NCBI GenBank assembly: GCA_023389855.1
Contig: JAEWDZ010000004.1
Span: 62,001-126,000, forward strand
Source of the DNA: Bacteroidota bacterium
GTDB taxonomy: Bacteria; Bacteroidota; Bacteroidia; Bacteroidales; Porphyromonadaceae
Direction: 5' to 3'
Length of the DNA stretch: 64,000 nucleotides
Part shown: positions 48,166-57,477 of the stretch, piece after piece
How the letters are laid out: each line of letters starts with the position of its first letter
Position numbering within the stretch: the first letter of the stretch is position 1
The notes under the pieces: model-generated
What the model was told of the DNA's origin: nothing
What the model saw: only the letters and a program-made list of their open reading frames with translations
The model's database searches: none
Program-made: the position numbers and the translations under genes

Positions 48166-49062
48166 TTAAGAGTTACCGAATAATACAGGAGAGCGACGAT
48201 CGGAGATCAATCCTTTTCTACCATTAAACCATAAAGACTCCCAACTGAAGCCGATAAAAACAGAATTTATAAAAATATCGTTGACACGTTGCTGCATATT
48301 ACTCCAATCAAGCAACAATCTGTAGCCCACTCTCATCGTTATAATATTGAGGATGGGCATGTCTACCGATAACAAATGTGTAGAATAAAAAACGTTACCA
48401 GGGTGGGTAAAATGTAAAGCTTTTGCGAAGCCTTTATCGATTATTTCTTTTTCATAAAAACTTTGGGCATAACCCACTCTATATCCTACACCAAAAGAAC
48501 TGTATGAAGAGTATAACCTTATGACTGCTGGAAATTTACGTAGAGGGAGTCTGTATGCCAGCAGAGCAGCAACTCCCATATTAGCATAAAAGTCCTTATT
48601 CGCTATATTATTCACATTACTGGAATGTAAGCGTACGCCTCCATATACTTTTGTCCCTACTCCTAAAGCAAAGGATAAGTCCTCCCTTATCCGAAAACGA
48701 TACAAAAAATCTGCGGTGCCCTCCATACGATATAGTTGCATCATCATCGACTTTGCTGGGTTATACACTTTAGCTAAATCTGTATTCATGGAGGTACGCA
48801 AAAATAAGGGGACCTTCTGATTTAAAGGTGATTCAATGGTAAGATTAAAACCGAATGCCTCACCGCCATATTTCATGGGAGAAAGATAAGCATCATGCAA
48901 GAGAGCGCCACCCAACCATCCATCAACAGCGATATGGGTTGTACGGGGAAGGTTTTCATGTTGATCTTTTACAGTCTGGGCAAGCAGGTTTGCTGTAGAG
49001 CAAATAAAAAAAACAAACAAGTATCGGATAAAACGAGGTTCCATGATTTTCGTTGACAACAT
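48166..49062 (-). CDS. Predicted outer-membrane protein
   Basis: The 298-residue frame holds a signal peptide; a start at the second Met (49044, MEPRFIRYLFVFFICSTANLLAQ) gives the cleaner one. The mature part has many short amphipathic strands with aromatic ends (VPLFLRTSMN, FALGVGTKVYGGVRL, ITMRVGYRLLLDW), as in a beta barrel. It has no recognised family. It leads a probable unit with the S41 protease and nadE. Confidence 0.65.
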   Translation of the reverse strand: MLSTKIMEPRFIRYLFVFFICSTANLLAQTVKDQHENLPRTTHIAVDGWLGGALLHDAYLSPMKYGGEAFGFNLTIESPLNQKVPLFLRTSMNTDLAKVYNPAKSMMMQLYRMEGTADFLYRFRIREDLSFALGVGTKVYGGVRLHSSNVNNIANKDFYANMGVAALLAYRLPLRKFPAVIRLYSSYSSFGVGYRVGYAQSFYEKEIIDKGFAKALHFTHPGNVFYSTHLLSVDMPILNIITMRVGYRLLLDWSNMQQRVNDIFINSVFIGFSWESLWFNGRKGLISDRRSPVLFGNS

Positions 49063-49108
49063 ATATGTTATGGTAAGCAGAATAGAATTGGCGTTATACA
49101 GTTAGATT

Positions 49109-51850
49109 TTATTCATCTTGTGATACTACAAAAAGCCCATTTTGCATATCGTCTGATTCCGATAAATTGCTCACTGTCGATGTTATTTTCTCTTCTTCCA
49201 TTTCCTCCTCTATTGATATGTCTTGAATACTAAGAATAGGGGTTTTAGTCACTCGTTTTCCTTTTGCATAGACACTTTTTACCGTGATAAAATCGTCAGC
49301 AGAAAGAGTCTCTTTAATTAAAGGCTTGTCTTTTACTTGATACGAAAACTCTAGTAAAGGATGTAAGCGACTTGAGAGACAAAGCAGGAAAGCATCTTCA
49401 CCTTGCATAACAATCGGTTTTTCAGTAGCATCCAAAGTAAAGCGTTTTACGTATAAGAAATTATCCTTATTTCGGTAGGCTAATGTCCAAACCTTTTCGT
49501 TGTTGAATTTCTCTAAGCGCAATATATTGGGCTTAAAATAAACGGACTCTGATAACTCAGTTGTATAGTAAGTTCCATCATCTAATACAACCAAGAGGAG
49601 ATCGGAAGAATTGAACTCACCGAGATAATCACCTCTATTACTAAAATTGATACGTAAGACATCTCGATCAAACCAGACTTTTCGATCGCCAAGTGTTGAT
49701 ATTCCCTTTTCTTTTAGGACAATACGCTGTACAGGAGCTTTTGTAAGCAAGTTACCTTTAGCAGATCGGCCTCGAACTGGTAAATCGCTGAATCTTTTTT
49801 CAAAAGATAATTTCCGTTTGTTGAGGACAGGCTTCAGCAAAACTCTAATAGATTCGGCTTCGCCATTTGGGTTGGCACTAAAATATAAAATCTCCGATTC
49901 TGGCGTTTCCAGTGTCACATTATATTCTCTATCCCTTGTAACAGAGACGACATTAAAACGTTTAATATAAGAAGGTCCTGTTTTCCCATCACGATATACG
50001 ACATTGTATATCTTACGTTTGTTATCTCTAAGATAACGATCGATATAGATTATTTCCCCTTTTCCAAGGAATTTTTTATCATCTATTTTTGTGATAAAAT
50101 AGCGTCCATCCTTAAAAAAGACAATCATATCATCAATAGAAGAACAATTTGCAATAAATGTAGAACTCTTCAACGAAGTCCCAGCAAAATTGGAATCTTT
50201 ATCGAAATACAATTTTTCTGTAGCTTCGGCTACCTTAGTTGCCTCGATATTGGAAAATCGCATTAACTGTGTCTTTCTCTCGTAGTTAGAGAAAAATGTA
50301 TCCTTTAGATACTGGTAATATTTGATGAGGTATGATGTTATGTTTTTAAGGTTAGATTCTATATCTCTGATTTCTTTTTCTAGTTTAACGATATATTTTT
50401 CATGTTTCTCCCTATTGTATCGGAGTATTCTCGCCATTTTCAGATCCAGTAAATGCTTTATATCTGCTTCTGAAATAGCTCTAATAAAGGTGATGCCCTC
50501 AATACTTAATATCCGCGATAATATATGAGCAATAACTATCTTTTCATTAGTAGCATCTTCAAACTGTTTGTCTTTATATATCCTTTCTTCGATAAATATT
50601 TTTTCCAGCGATGCTAAGAGATGAAGAGACTTTAATTCGTCTAATTGATAGGATAAGCGACTTGTGAAAAGTTCTCTTGTATGGTCTACACTATGTCGAA
50701 GCAGATCACTGACTCCCAGAAAAATAGGTTTATCGTCCTTAATCACACATGCATTAGGCGATAGTGTAATTTCACAATCTGTAAAGGCATATAAACCATC
50801 TATAGTTTTATCTGTAGATACTCCGGCAGGTAGAAGAATACGTATATTAACGTCTGCGGCGGTCATATCATCGATATGTTTTATTTTTATATGACCTTTT
50901 TCACTGGCTTTTATTATAGAGTCTATAAGTGTAGAAGTAGTTTTTCCAAAAGGAAGCTCAGTAATACTAATCTGCCTTTCGCCGGTTTTTTCAATTTTTG
51001 CTCGGCACTTCATGCTTCCGCCTCTCATGCCATCGTTATATCGTTCGACATCCAACAATCCTCCCGTAGAGAAATCTGGATAAAGGAGAAAAGATTCTCC
51101 TCGTAAATATTTTATGCATGCCTCAAGAATTTCATTGGGATTATGAGGATAAATCTTAGAGGATAGTCCCACCGCAATTCCTTCTGCCCCTTGTGCTAGG
51201 AGCAATGGGAATCTAACTGGTAAACTTACAGGTTCATTAGCTGTTCCATCGTAAGTCTTTTTAAATTCAGTAATCTTATCATCAAATAGTACATCTAATG
51301 CAAAAGAGGATAATTTAGCCTCTATATATCGTCCGGCGGCAGCGTCATCGCCAGTCAAAATATTTCCCCAGTTTCCTTGTGTCAATATCAATAACTTTTT
51401 TTGCCCTAACTGTACGAGGGCATCATTGATAGAAGCATCTCCATGGGGATGAAAAGCCATCGTCTGTCCTACAATCTTAGCAACCTTATGCAAATGGCCA
51501 TTTTCTAGCAGGTGCATAGCATATAATACTCTGCGTTGTACGGGTTTCAAGCCATCTTCTATATGAGGAATTGCTCGTTCTAAAATGACATATGATGCAT
51601 AGTCCAAAAACCAGTGTTTATACATGGCCCCTAATGACTTTACAGTATCAAAGTCATCTTCCGCAGGAGTATACGAAGAGAAAGGAACAGTATTCGTTGA
51701 TTCGATATCTTCAGTATCAAGCAGCTCTTCTTTTGTAGGAATATCCTTATCGAAAGAATTATCCAAAACATTACCTGTCTGTGATTGATCTTCGATACTC
51801 TCACTATTTTCACTATTTTCGAAGTATGAATCCTTATTATTATCCTTCAT
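49109..51850 (-). CDS. parC: DNA topoisomerase IV subunit A
   Basis: The 913-residue product is a type-IIA topoisomerase A subunit with catalytic Tyr175 in AAGRYIEAKL and the drug-contact segment FHPHGDASINDALVQLGQ. No GyrA box is present, which separates it from GyrA at 3.7-6.2 kb. The first 70 residues are an acidic Asn/Ser/Glu-rich extension, and the C-terminus is also acidic. It decatenates chromosomes with ParE, which is not in the window. Confidence 0.93.
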   Translation of the reverse strand: MKDNNKDSYFENSENSESIEDQSQTGNVLDNSFDKDIPTKEELLDTEDIESTNTVPFSSYTPAEDDFDTVKSLGAMYKHWFLDYASYVILERAIPHIEDGLKPVQRRVLYAMHLLENGHLHKVAKIVGQTMAFHPHGDASINDALVQLGQKKLLILTQGNWGNILTGDDAAAGRYIEAKLSSFALDVLFDDKITEFKKTYDGTANEPVSLPVRFPLLLAQGAEGIAVGLSSKIYPHNPNEILEACIKYLRGESFLLYPDFSTGGLLDVERYNDGMRGGSMKCRAKIEKTGERQISITELPFGKTTSTLIDSIIKASEKGHIKIKHIDDMTAADVNIRILLPAGVSTDKTIDGLYAFTDCEITLSPNACVIKDDKPIFLGVSDLLRHSVDHTRELFTSRLSYQLDELKSLHLLASLEKIFIEERIYKDKQFEDATNEKIVIAHILSRILSIEGITFIRAISEADIKHLLDLKMARILRYNREKHEKYIVKLEKEIRDIESNLKNITSYLIKYYQYLKDTFFSNYERKTQLMRFSNIEATKVAEATEKLYFDKDSNFAGTSLKSSTFIANCSSIDDMIVFFKDGRYFITKIDDKKFLGKGEIIYIDRYLRDNKRKIYNVVYRDGKTGPSYIKRFNVVSVTRDREYNVTLETPESEILYFSANPNGEAESIRVLLKPVLNKRKLSFEKRFSDLPVRGRSAKGNLLTKAPVQRIVLKEKGISTLGDRKVWFDRDVLRINFSNRGDYLGEFNSSDLLLVVLDDGTYYTTELSESVYFKPNILRLEKFNNEKVWTLAYRNKDNFLYVKRFTLDATEKPIVMQGEDAFLLCLSSRLHPLLEFSYQVKDKPLIKETLSADDFITVKSVYAKGKRVTKTPILSIQDISIEEEMEEEKITSTVSNLSESDDMQNGLFVVSQDE

Positions 51851-51868
51851 AAGTAGTTATTCGATCTA

Positions 51869-51897
51869 CAAAGATAACACTTTCCCAAGTTTTTCAA
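51869..51897 (-). promoter_or_regulatory. Promoter of parC
   Basis: On the minus strand TTG (51895-51897), 18 bases, then TATCTTTG (51869-51876), 19 bases before the ATG. It separates parC from the wbp-like operon upstream. Confidence 0.7.
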
Positions 51898-51904
51898 GAG
51901 GATT

Positions 51905-52888
51905 TTATCTACGCAGCCATCCAAAAGGGTGAGGCGTAATAGGCTTACATGCAAGGGGATGACTTCGTGATGTAATCCCAATAGGCTCTGCTGTTCGGAT
52001 CTCATGTAACAGTTTAATGACAGGTTTTACCTCTTCAATACCTATTCCTTCTCCAGCAAAAATTTTTTCGTAGCTTAGCGTATGCAAGTCCGTAAAACCA
52101 TCACTGAATTCAAAGTTTTCATCATTTAGCGTAAAAGTTCGATAGGTCCGCTTACCCGCTAATATTGCCTCCTTTGGTAAAAGATCTGCATTAATCGATA
52201 AAAAGTACCGCACCTTTGCTCGCTTAAATTGGAGAAATCCGGCGGCTCTGTCGTGTGTAAAGATATGAACTTCGTGATCTTCTATAGGGCCAAAAATCCA
52301 CAATAGTGCGTCATAAAAGTGAACTCCAATATTGCTTACAATACCACCGCTTTTATTGATATCACCTTTCCATGCAGCATAATACCATTTACCTCGAGAA
52401 GCTATATAAGTAAGATCTAACTCAAAACTTTCATCAGAACGACTATCAACTATATTTTTAAGAGCGATGATAGAAGGATGATAGCGAGATTGCAGAATAT
52501 TGAAGATACGATGTCCCGTTTCTTGCTCAACCCTTTCAAGAGCATCAATATTCCAAGGATTTAAGCAAAGAGGTTTTTCACAAATAACATCCGCTCCAAG
52601 TCGAAGCCCATACCTACAGTGCGCATCGTGCAGATAATTAGGTGTACATACAGTTAAGAAATTTATTTCCTGATCTGTCTGTTTTAATTTATTGTTGTGT
52701 CTGTCGAAAAGCTCCTGCTCTGAAAAAAAAGAGGCATCGGGGAAAAAGCTATCTATGACTCCCACACTATCGCATTTATCATAGGCCGACTGCAAAATGT
52801 GGCCCGTTTCTTTTATCGCTTTTAAGTGTCGAGGAGCAACGTAGCCTGCTAGGCCTACTAAGGCAAAATTAAATATATTATTTTTCAT
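51905..52888 (-). CDS. WbpB/WlbA-like sugar-nucleotide dehydrogenase
   Basis: The 327-residue Gfo/Idh/MocA oxidoreductase has a Rossmann start (FALVGLAGYVAPRHLKAI), the ICEKPLCLNPWNIDAL catalytic lysine motif, and RGKWYYAAWKGDINKSGGIVSNIGVHFYDALLW, typical of WbpB/WlbA. These oxidise UDP-GlcNAcA at C3. With the two upstream genes it would make UDP-2,3-diacetamido-2,3-dideoxy-glucuronate, a precursor of surface polysaccharide. It lies 6 bases after the acetyltransferase. Confidence 0.9.
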   Translation of the reverse strand: MKNNIFNFALVGLAGYVAPRHLKAIKETGHILQSAYDKCDSVGVIDSFFPDASFFSEQELFDRHNNKLKQTDQEINFLTVCTPNYLHDAHCRYGLRLGADVICEKPLCLNPWNIDALERVEQETGHRIFNILQSRYHPSIIALKNIVDSRSDESFELDLTYIASRGKWYYAAWKGDINKSGGIVSNIGVHFYDALLWIFGPIEDHEVHIFTHDRAAGFLQFKRAKVRYFLSINADLLPKEAILAGKRTYRTFTLNDENFEFSDGFTDLHTLSYEKIFAGEGIGIEEVKPVIKLLHEIRTAEPIGITSRSHPLACKPITPHPFGWLRR

Positions 52889-52894
52889 GAAGAT

Positions 52895-53491
52895 CTAAAC
52901 TATTAAAGTCACTTTACCTTTTCTCAACTGATAACGTTCGCCAGAAGATGGACAAATTGCAATATTTGTCGTAGGATCAAAATGGAGTTTTTCCCCTACT
53001 CTACTTACATAAGCTACCCATTTTGCTGGTACGCCCATTACTAGAGCATATGCATCTACACTTTCTGTTACTACTGCTCCAGCAGCAACAAAGGCATATT
53101 CACCTATCGTCACACCACATACAATAGTAGCATTAGCGCCAATAGATGCACCCCGATGGATAGTAGTTCTTCTAAACTCGTCTTTTCTCTCTATAAAAGC
53201 TCGAGGATTTACAACGTTGGTAAAAACCGAACTAGGTCCCAAAAAAACGTCATCCTCGCAGACGATGCCTGTGTACAATGATACATTATTTTGAACCTTG
53301 CAACCATTTCCCAAAACGACCTCGTCACCTATAAAAACGTTTTGTCCGATTATGCAACCAGTCCCTATCTTAGCTCTTGACATTACATGAGTATAGTGCC
53401 AGATTTTCGTTTCTGCACCTATCAAGGCTCCTTCATCTACCGTAGCTGTATCATGTACGAAAAAATCCTTATGTTCCCGCATAATTCTCAA
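52895..53491 (-). CDS. WbpD/WlbB-like N-acetyltransferase
   Basis: The 198-residue product is a left-handed beta-helix of hexapeptide repeats. Its HYTHVMSRAKIG, IGQNVFIGDEVVLGNGCKVQNNVSLY and TIHRGASIGANATIVCG segments match UDP-2-acetamido-3-amino-glucuronate acetyltransferases. It starts inside the aminotransferase gene (23-base overlap, or 14 if the Met at 53482 is used). It would add the second acetyl group of the diacetamido sugar. Confidence 0.92.
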   Translation of the reverse strand: MRIMREHKDFFVHDTATVDEGALIGAETKIWHYTHVMSRAKIGTGCIIGQNVFIGDEVVLGNGCKVQNNVSLYTGIVCEDDVFLGPSSVFTNVVNPRAFIERKDEFRRTTIHRGASIGANATIVCGVTIGEYAFVAAGAVVTESVDAYALVMGVPAKWVAYVSRVGEKLHFDPTTNIAICPSSGERYQLRKGKVTLIV

Positions 53492-54623
53492 AAAAATCTT
53501 CTATAGCATCTACTATTGTTCCACACTCCGATTCAGTTATTTCACTGCATATAGGCAAGGAAAAGACTTCCGTACTTAATTCTTCACTGTTAGGCAGTAA
53601 GAGTTGCGTTTTATAAGCCTTTTGCTTATGTAACGAAAGTGGAAAATAAATGCAAAAAGGAAAATGTAATCGTTTAAAATGATCTGCCAAAAGCGACTGA
53701 CATGCCTTCGGAATACGTATGGTATATTGATGGAAGATGTGATAAGCATAGGTTTCTTGCGTGGGGCGTATTACCTCCTTTATTCCTTCAAGCGATGTAG
53801 AATAGAAGTTGGCCACTTCTCTTCTATGTTTATTAAACTCGTCTAAATATCGAAGTTTCACTCTTAATATAGCTGCCTGAATAGTATCTAATCGAGAGTT
53901 GCATCCCACAATATCATGAATATATTTGCGGCTTTGCCCATGGTGGGCAATAGTTCGAGCTTTCTTGGCCAATACCTTAGATTCAGAAAAAGTATGACCA
54001 AAAATGAGAGCGCCTCCATCGCCATATGCACCAAGATTCTTAGATGGAAAAAAACTGGTACAACCAATATGCCCCATCGTTCCAGTATAGCATTCCGTAC
54101 CATCAGGAAATCGATAGCGAGCTCCTAAAGCTTGAGCATTATCTTCTATCACAAACAGGCCTTTGAGCTGGGCAAAAGAGAGTATTTCATGCATAGGTGC
54201 AGGCTGACCAAATAAGTGAACAGCTATAATAGCTTTGCAATTATCCGTATATCTTTCTTCTAGGGAAGAAGGCAAGAGATTAAAATTTCTTTTATCTACA
54301 TCACAAAAACGGGGTACATAGCCCAAAAGTTTTATAACCTCTGCTGAAGCTGCATATGTAAAAGAAGGAACTAATATTTCTGCTCCCCTAGGCATATCCA
54401 ACGACATCAATGCTATCTGTAATGCGTCTGTACCATTTCCGCAAGGAACTACATCAGAGGCCCCAAGATAGTTAGCTAATTCATCTGCAAAGAAAACAAC
54501 TTCAGGGCCATCAATAAAGTGGTTATGAGATAGAACTGTAGCTATAGCAATATCTATTTCTTTTTTTAAACGATCGTATTGACGACCTAGATTAACCATA
54601 GGGAGTTGTGATTGAACTTTCAT
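53469..54623 (-). CDS. WbpE/WlbC-like PLP aminotransferase
   Basis: The 384-residue DegT/DnrJ/EryC1 enzyme has PCGNGTDALQIAL, IEDNAQALGA and the PLP lysine Lys195 in TSFFPSKNLGAYGDGG. It would transaminate the C3 ketone made by the WbpB-like enzyme. The P. gingivalis protein PorR belongs to the same family and is needed for anionic lipopolysaccharide and cargo attachment. Its ATG overlaps the stop of the T9SS cargo gene (ATGA), so translation is coupled. Confidence 0.92.
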   Translation of the reverse strand: MKVQSQLPMVNLGRQYDRLKKEIDIAIATVLSHNHFIDGPEVVFFADELANYLGASDVVPCGNGTDALQIALMSLDMPRGAEILVPSFTYAASAEVIKLLGYVPRFCDVDKRNFNLLPSSLEERYTDNCKAIIAVHLFGQPAPMHEILSFAQLKGLFVIEDNAQALGARYRFPDGTECYTGTMGHIGCTSFFPSKNLGAYGDGGALIFGHTFSESKVLAKKARTIAHHGQSRKYIHDIVGCNSRLDTIQAAILRVKLRYLDEFNKHRREVANFYSTSLEGIKEVIRPTQETYAYHIFHQYTIRIPKACQSLLADHFKRLHFPFCIYFPLSLHKQKAYKTQLLLPNSEELSTEVFSLPICSEITESECGTIVDAIEDFFENYAGT

Positions 54624-55816
54624 AATGCATCGACCACCATTTGTGGAATTATGAGTTTATAGCTCTGTTTTTTTATTTGTAAGAAATAAATACCAGGCGC
54701 AAGATTGTAAGCTCCAGACGTTACAAATATTCTTACGATTTTCCCTTCTTTATCGAACAGTTTGGCTTCACTTACATCGTTGGGTAAATTTAAATAAAGA
54801 GCTCTTCCAACAGTATAAAAAAGTGGTTCGCCTAAAGGATCGCCATCAGCCTCAGAGAGAGAATGACTATCAATGGTATAAAGTGCTAGAGCCATTGTAG
54901 CAAAGGTCGCATTTGAGCTGTAAATAGATTCACAACCTCTGGGAACGATTAGTGCTTTAGGCTTAAACTGTGTGGCTGCAAAAGGAAAACCTTTGAAAGA
55001 AACAGGAGTACATGATCGAAAAAGAAGTGTATCAATAGGACTATACCATAATGCCTCTTCACCGATTTCTTTCATTGATTCGGGAAAATCGATAAAGACA
55101 AGTGATGAACATTGCGAAAAAGCTTTTTTACCAATATATTGAACACCCGTTTCTAAGACTATTTTTTCTATGAAGGGTGCTCCCATAAACGCATTCTCCT
55201 CAACTCCTAATATGTTCTTTGGTAACGCTGGCTGACGGTTTAATAGACCTGCCGGGTATAATACTATACTTCTACGGTCAACATTTATCAACATATCCTC
55301 TTCTACAACGTAGTACAAGGATTGAAGATCAACCTCTATTCGCTCTAGATATCGGCAATTGGAAAAAGCGCCTTCCATTTTTTTTATCGAAGCAGGAATA
55401 GACAATGTCGTAATGGGCAATTCAAGAAAAGAGAGAGGCTCTAATTCCTCTATCCCTTTATTAAATACTATCTCCTTAAGAGCACGACACCAAAAAGAGA
55501 GTCGAGATATCTTTTTTAAGCAAGGAGGCAGATAGATACGCTCAATAACGTAATCGGCCTTTAATCTACCGATACTATCTCTATGCAGGAAGGCGTATGG
55601 AGCAATTTCTTGGATTTTGGATAAAGTCGGGTCTGCAGCTAGATTAACTTCGGAAAGATCTCCTTTCCATTGCAGCAAAGTCTTACCATCATTCGACAGT
55701 TCGTAGAAAGAAGATGGTATAACTTGGGCCTTACTTCTTTCAGGGGTATAGATAATCGCAGCTAGCAGCACAATGATAGCGCCATACAGTCGAAGATCAA
55801 ATTGTGAGCGTTGCAT
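54620..55816 (-). CDS. BspA-type leucine-rich protein with T9SS sorting domain
   Basis: The start at 55816 gives 398 residues with a clean signal peptide (MQRSQFDLRLYGAIIVLLAA, ending near SKAQ). A longer in-frame ATG at 55951 lies upstream of the promoter and is rejected. The middle holds LRR_5/BspA repeats (for example LETGVQYIGKKAFSQCSSLV). The last 75 or so residues form a type-A T9SS C-terminal domain: LYLNLP, then LFDKEGKIVRIF, then LAPGIYFLQI and a final YKLIIP strand. It is probably exported by T9SS and fixed to the surface. It heads the wbp-like operon. Confidence 0.85.
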   Translation of the reverse strand: MQRSQFDLRLYGAIIVLLAAIIYTPERSKAQVIPSSFYELSNDGKTLLQWKGDLSEVNLAADPTLSKIQEIAPYAFLHRDSIGRLKADYVIERIYLPPCLKKISRLSFWCRALKEIVFNKGIEELEPLSFLELPITTLSIPASIKKMEGAFSNCRYLERIEVDLQSLYYVVEEDMLINVDRRSIVLYPAGLLNRQPALPKNILGVEENAFMGAPFIEKIVLETGVQYIGKKAFSQCSSLVFIDFPESMKEIGEEALWYSPIDTLLFRSCTPVSFKGFPFAATQFKPKALIVPRGCESIYSSNATFATMALALYTIDSHSLSEADGDPLGEPLFYTVGRALYLNLPNDVSEAKLFDKEGKIVRIFVTSGAYNLAPGIYFLQIKKQSYKLIIPQMVVDAL

Positions 55817-55866
55817 AAAATAATAAGTCACAAGAAATAAAAGCCTATACAACTTTTCATCCTTTA

Positions 55867-55896
55867 CAAAGGTATAAACTTTTAGTGATATGACAA
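55867..55896 (-). promoter_or_regulatory. Promoter of the T9SS cargo-wbp operon
   Basis: TTG (55894-55896), 19 bases, then TACCTTTG (55867-55874) on the minus strand. The expected start site near 55863 lies inside the longer reading frame, which excludes the 55951 start. Confidence 0.78.
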
Positions 55897-56187
55897 AAGG
55901 ACAGAAGGATATTCGATTTGTATACTTAAAGATGGATTTAATTGAAGACAAGAATCTACTTGGTTTTAGAACTAATATGATTTATATGATAAACCAAAGT
56001 CGATAGACATCAAAGATAAGGATTTTTCATTCAGTTATACTTTTTTACTCTTAAATAACCATCTATCTAAGTTTTTTTTGTATCTTCGCGAAGAGTAAGG
56101 AATTAAAGACTTGTTCTATATTCTTTTCTTTTTTTTTGGATAGCATTTTAAGTAACACTATATATAAACAATAAAATAGATATCTCT
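55897..56187. other. Divergent intergenic region before megL
   Basis: No gene is seen. A TATCTTCG box (56081-56088, plus strand) after a T-tract is the probable megL promoter element, and a minus-strand TATCTTTG (56011-56018) could be a second start for the cargo operon. A weak inverted repeat TTGGTTT/AAACCAA spans 55960-55996. Confidence 0.45.
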
Positions 56188-57390
56188 ATGATGAACTCAG
56201 ACGAACTAAAAAAAAGTGGATTTGCCACAAGAGCAATACACGTAGGAGCAGAAAAAAACATGCATGGTACTTTAGCTGCGCCTATCTATCAAACGTCTAC
56301 TTTCATTTTTGATAATGCCGAGCAAGGAGGAAGACGCTTTGCGCTCGAAGAAGGGGGATACATTTACACCCGTCTTGGAAACCCAACTTGTACACAGGTA
56401 GAAGAAAAAGTTGCTAGCTTAGAGGGCGCAGAAGCAGCTGTAAGTTGTGCTTCTGGTATAGGGGCTATCGCATCGGCAATATGGGTTTGTTTGAAATCTG
56501 GAGATCATGTAGTGGCAGGAAAAACCCTCTATGGATGTACCTTTGCTTACCTCGAACACGGTCTAAGTCGATTTGGAGTAGAGGTGACTTTCGTAGATAT
56601 GCGAGATCCTGAAAATGTACGAAAAGCGATGCGTCCAAATACTAAAGTGGTATATGTGGAAACTCCTGCCAATCCCAACATGTACCTTACGGATATAGAG
56701 GCTGTTGCAAAAATTGCTCACGCTCAAGAAGGAGTAATGGTCATTGCGGATAATACCTATTGCACGCCATTCATTACTCGTCCACTCGAAATGGGTTGTG
56801 ATGCCGTTGTTCACTCTGCAACAAAATACCTTAACGGACATGGGGATGTGATTGCAGGGTTTGTCGCTGGGTCCCAAGAGTACATTAACCAAGTACGTTT
56901 AGTTGGTGTAAAAGATTTGACAGGTGCTTGCTTAGGACCTTTTGAAGCTTTTTTAATTGGGCGTGGACTCAAAACTTTAGAAGTGCGAATGGAACGTCAC
57001 TGCCAAAACGCACAAAAGGTAGCAGAATTCCTTGAAAAGCACCCTAAAATTAAAAGTATATCCTATCCCGGACTAGCCTCTTTCCCACAAAAAGCATTAG
57101 CAGACAAACAAATGGCCCTACCTGGTGCGATGATCTGCTTCGAAGTAGAAGGAGGAATGGAAGGTGGTAGAACGCTAATGAACAATGTCCACCTATGCTC
57201 TCTTGCTGTGAGCTTAGGAGATACCGAAACCTTGATCGAACACCCCGCTTCAATGACACACTCTCCCTATACACCTGAAGAACGCGCAGCAAGCGACATT
57301 TCTGAAGGCATGGTACGACTATCTGTTGGCCTTGAAAATGTAGAGGATATTATCAACGATCTTCGTCAGGCTCTGGATAAAATCAACTAA
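56188..57390 (+). CDS. megL: Methionine gamma-lyase
   Basis: The 400-residue PLP enzyme belongs to the Cys/Met metabolism family. The PLP lysine is Lys213 in HSATKYLNGHGD. Tyr115 and Cys117 in TLYGCTFA match the Tyr114/Cys116 pair that marks methionine gamma-lyases against cystathionine lyases. It splits methionine to methanethiol, ammonia and 2-oxobutyrate. ATG pairs occur at 56188 and 56191; the first is used. Confidence 0.9.
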   Translation: MMNSDELKKSGFATRAIHVGAEKNMHGTLAAPIYQTSTFIFDNAEQGGRRFALEEGGYIYTRLGNPTCTQVEEKVASLEGAEAAVSCASGIGAIASAIWVCLKSGDHVVAGKTLYGCTFAYLEHGLSRFGVEVTFVDMRDPENVRKAMRPNTKVVYVETPANPNMYLTDIEAVAKIAHAQEGVMVIADNTYCTPFITRPLEMGCDAVVHSATKYLNGHGDVIAGFVAGSQEYINQVRLVGVKDLTGACLGPFEAFLIGRGLKTLEVRMERHCQNAQKVAEFLEKHPKIKSISYPGLASFPQKALADKQMALPGAMICFEVEGGMEGGRTLMNNVHLCSLAVSLGDTETLIEHPASMTHSPYTPEERAASDISEGMVRLSVGLENVEDIINDLRQALDKIN

Positions 57391-57403
57391 ACTAAATTAG
57401 CTA

Positions 57404-57456
57404 CTCTACTTTCCCCTCTTTCAGTTTTTCCCAAAGTAGAAGGAGGGGGAGTAGAG
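57404..57456 (+). terminator. Hairpin after megL
   Basis: CTCTACTTTCCCCTC pairs with GGGGGAGTAGAG, with small bulges, across about 24 bases, followed by GTTTTC. It lies between megL and dnaX and could stop megL transcription. Confidence 0.55.
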
Positions 57457-57477
57457 GTTTTCAATAAATAGACGAGC

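Noticed and set aside
55817..55951. N-terminal extension of the LRR protein from the ATG at 55951
   Set aside because: The consensus promoter lies inside the extension, and the signal peptide begins properly only at 55816.
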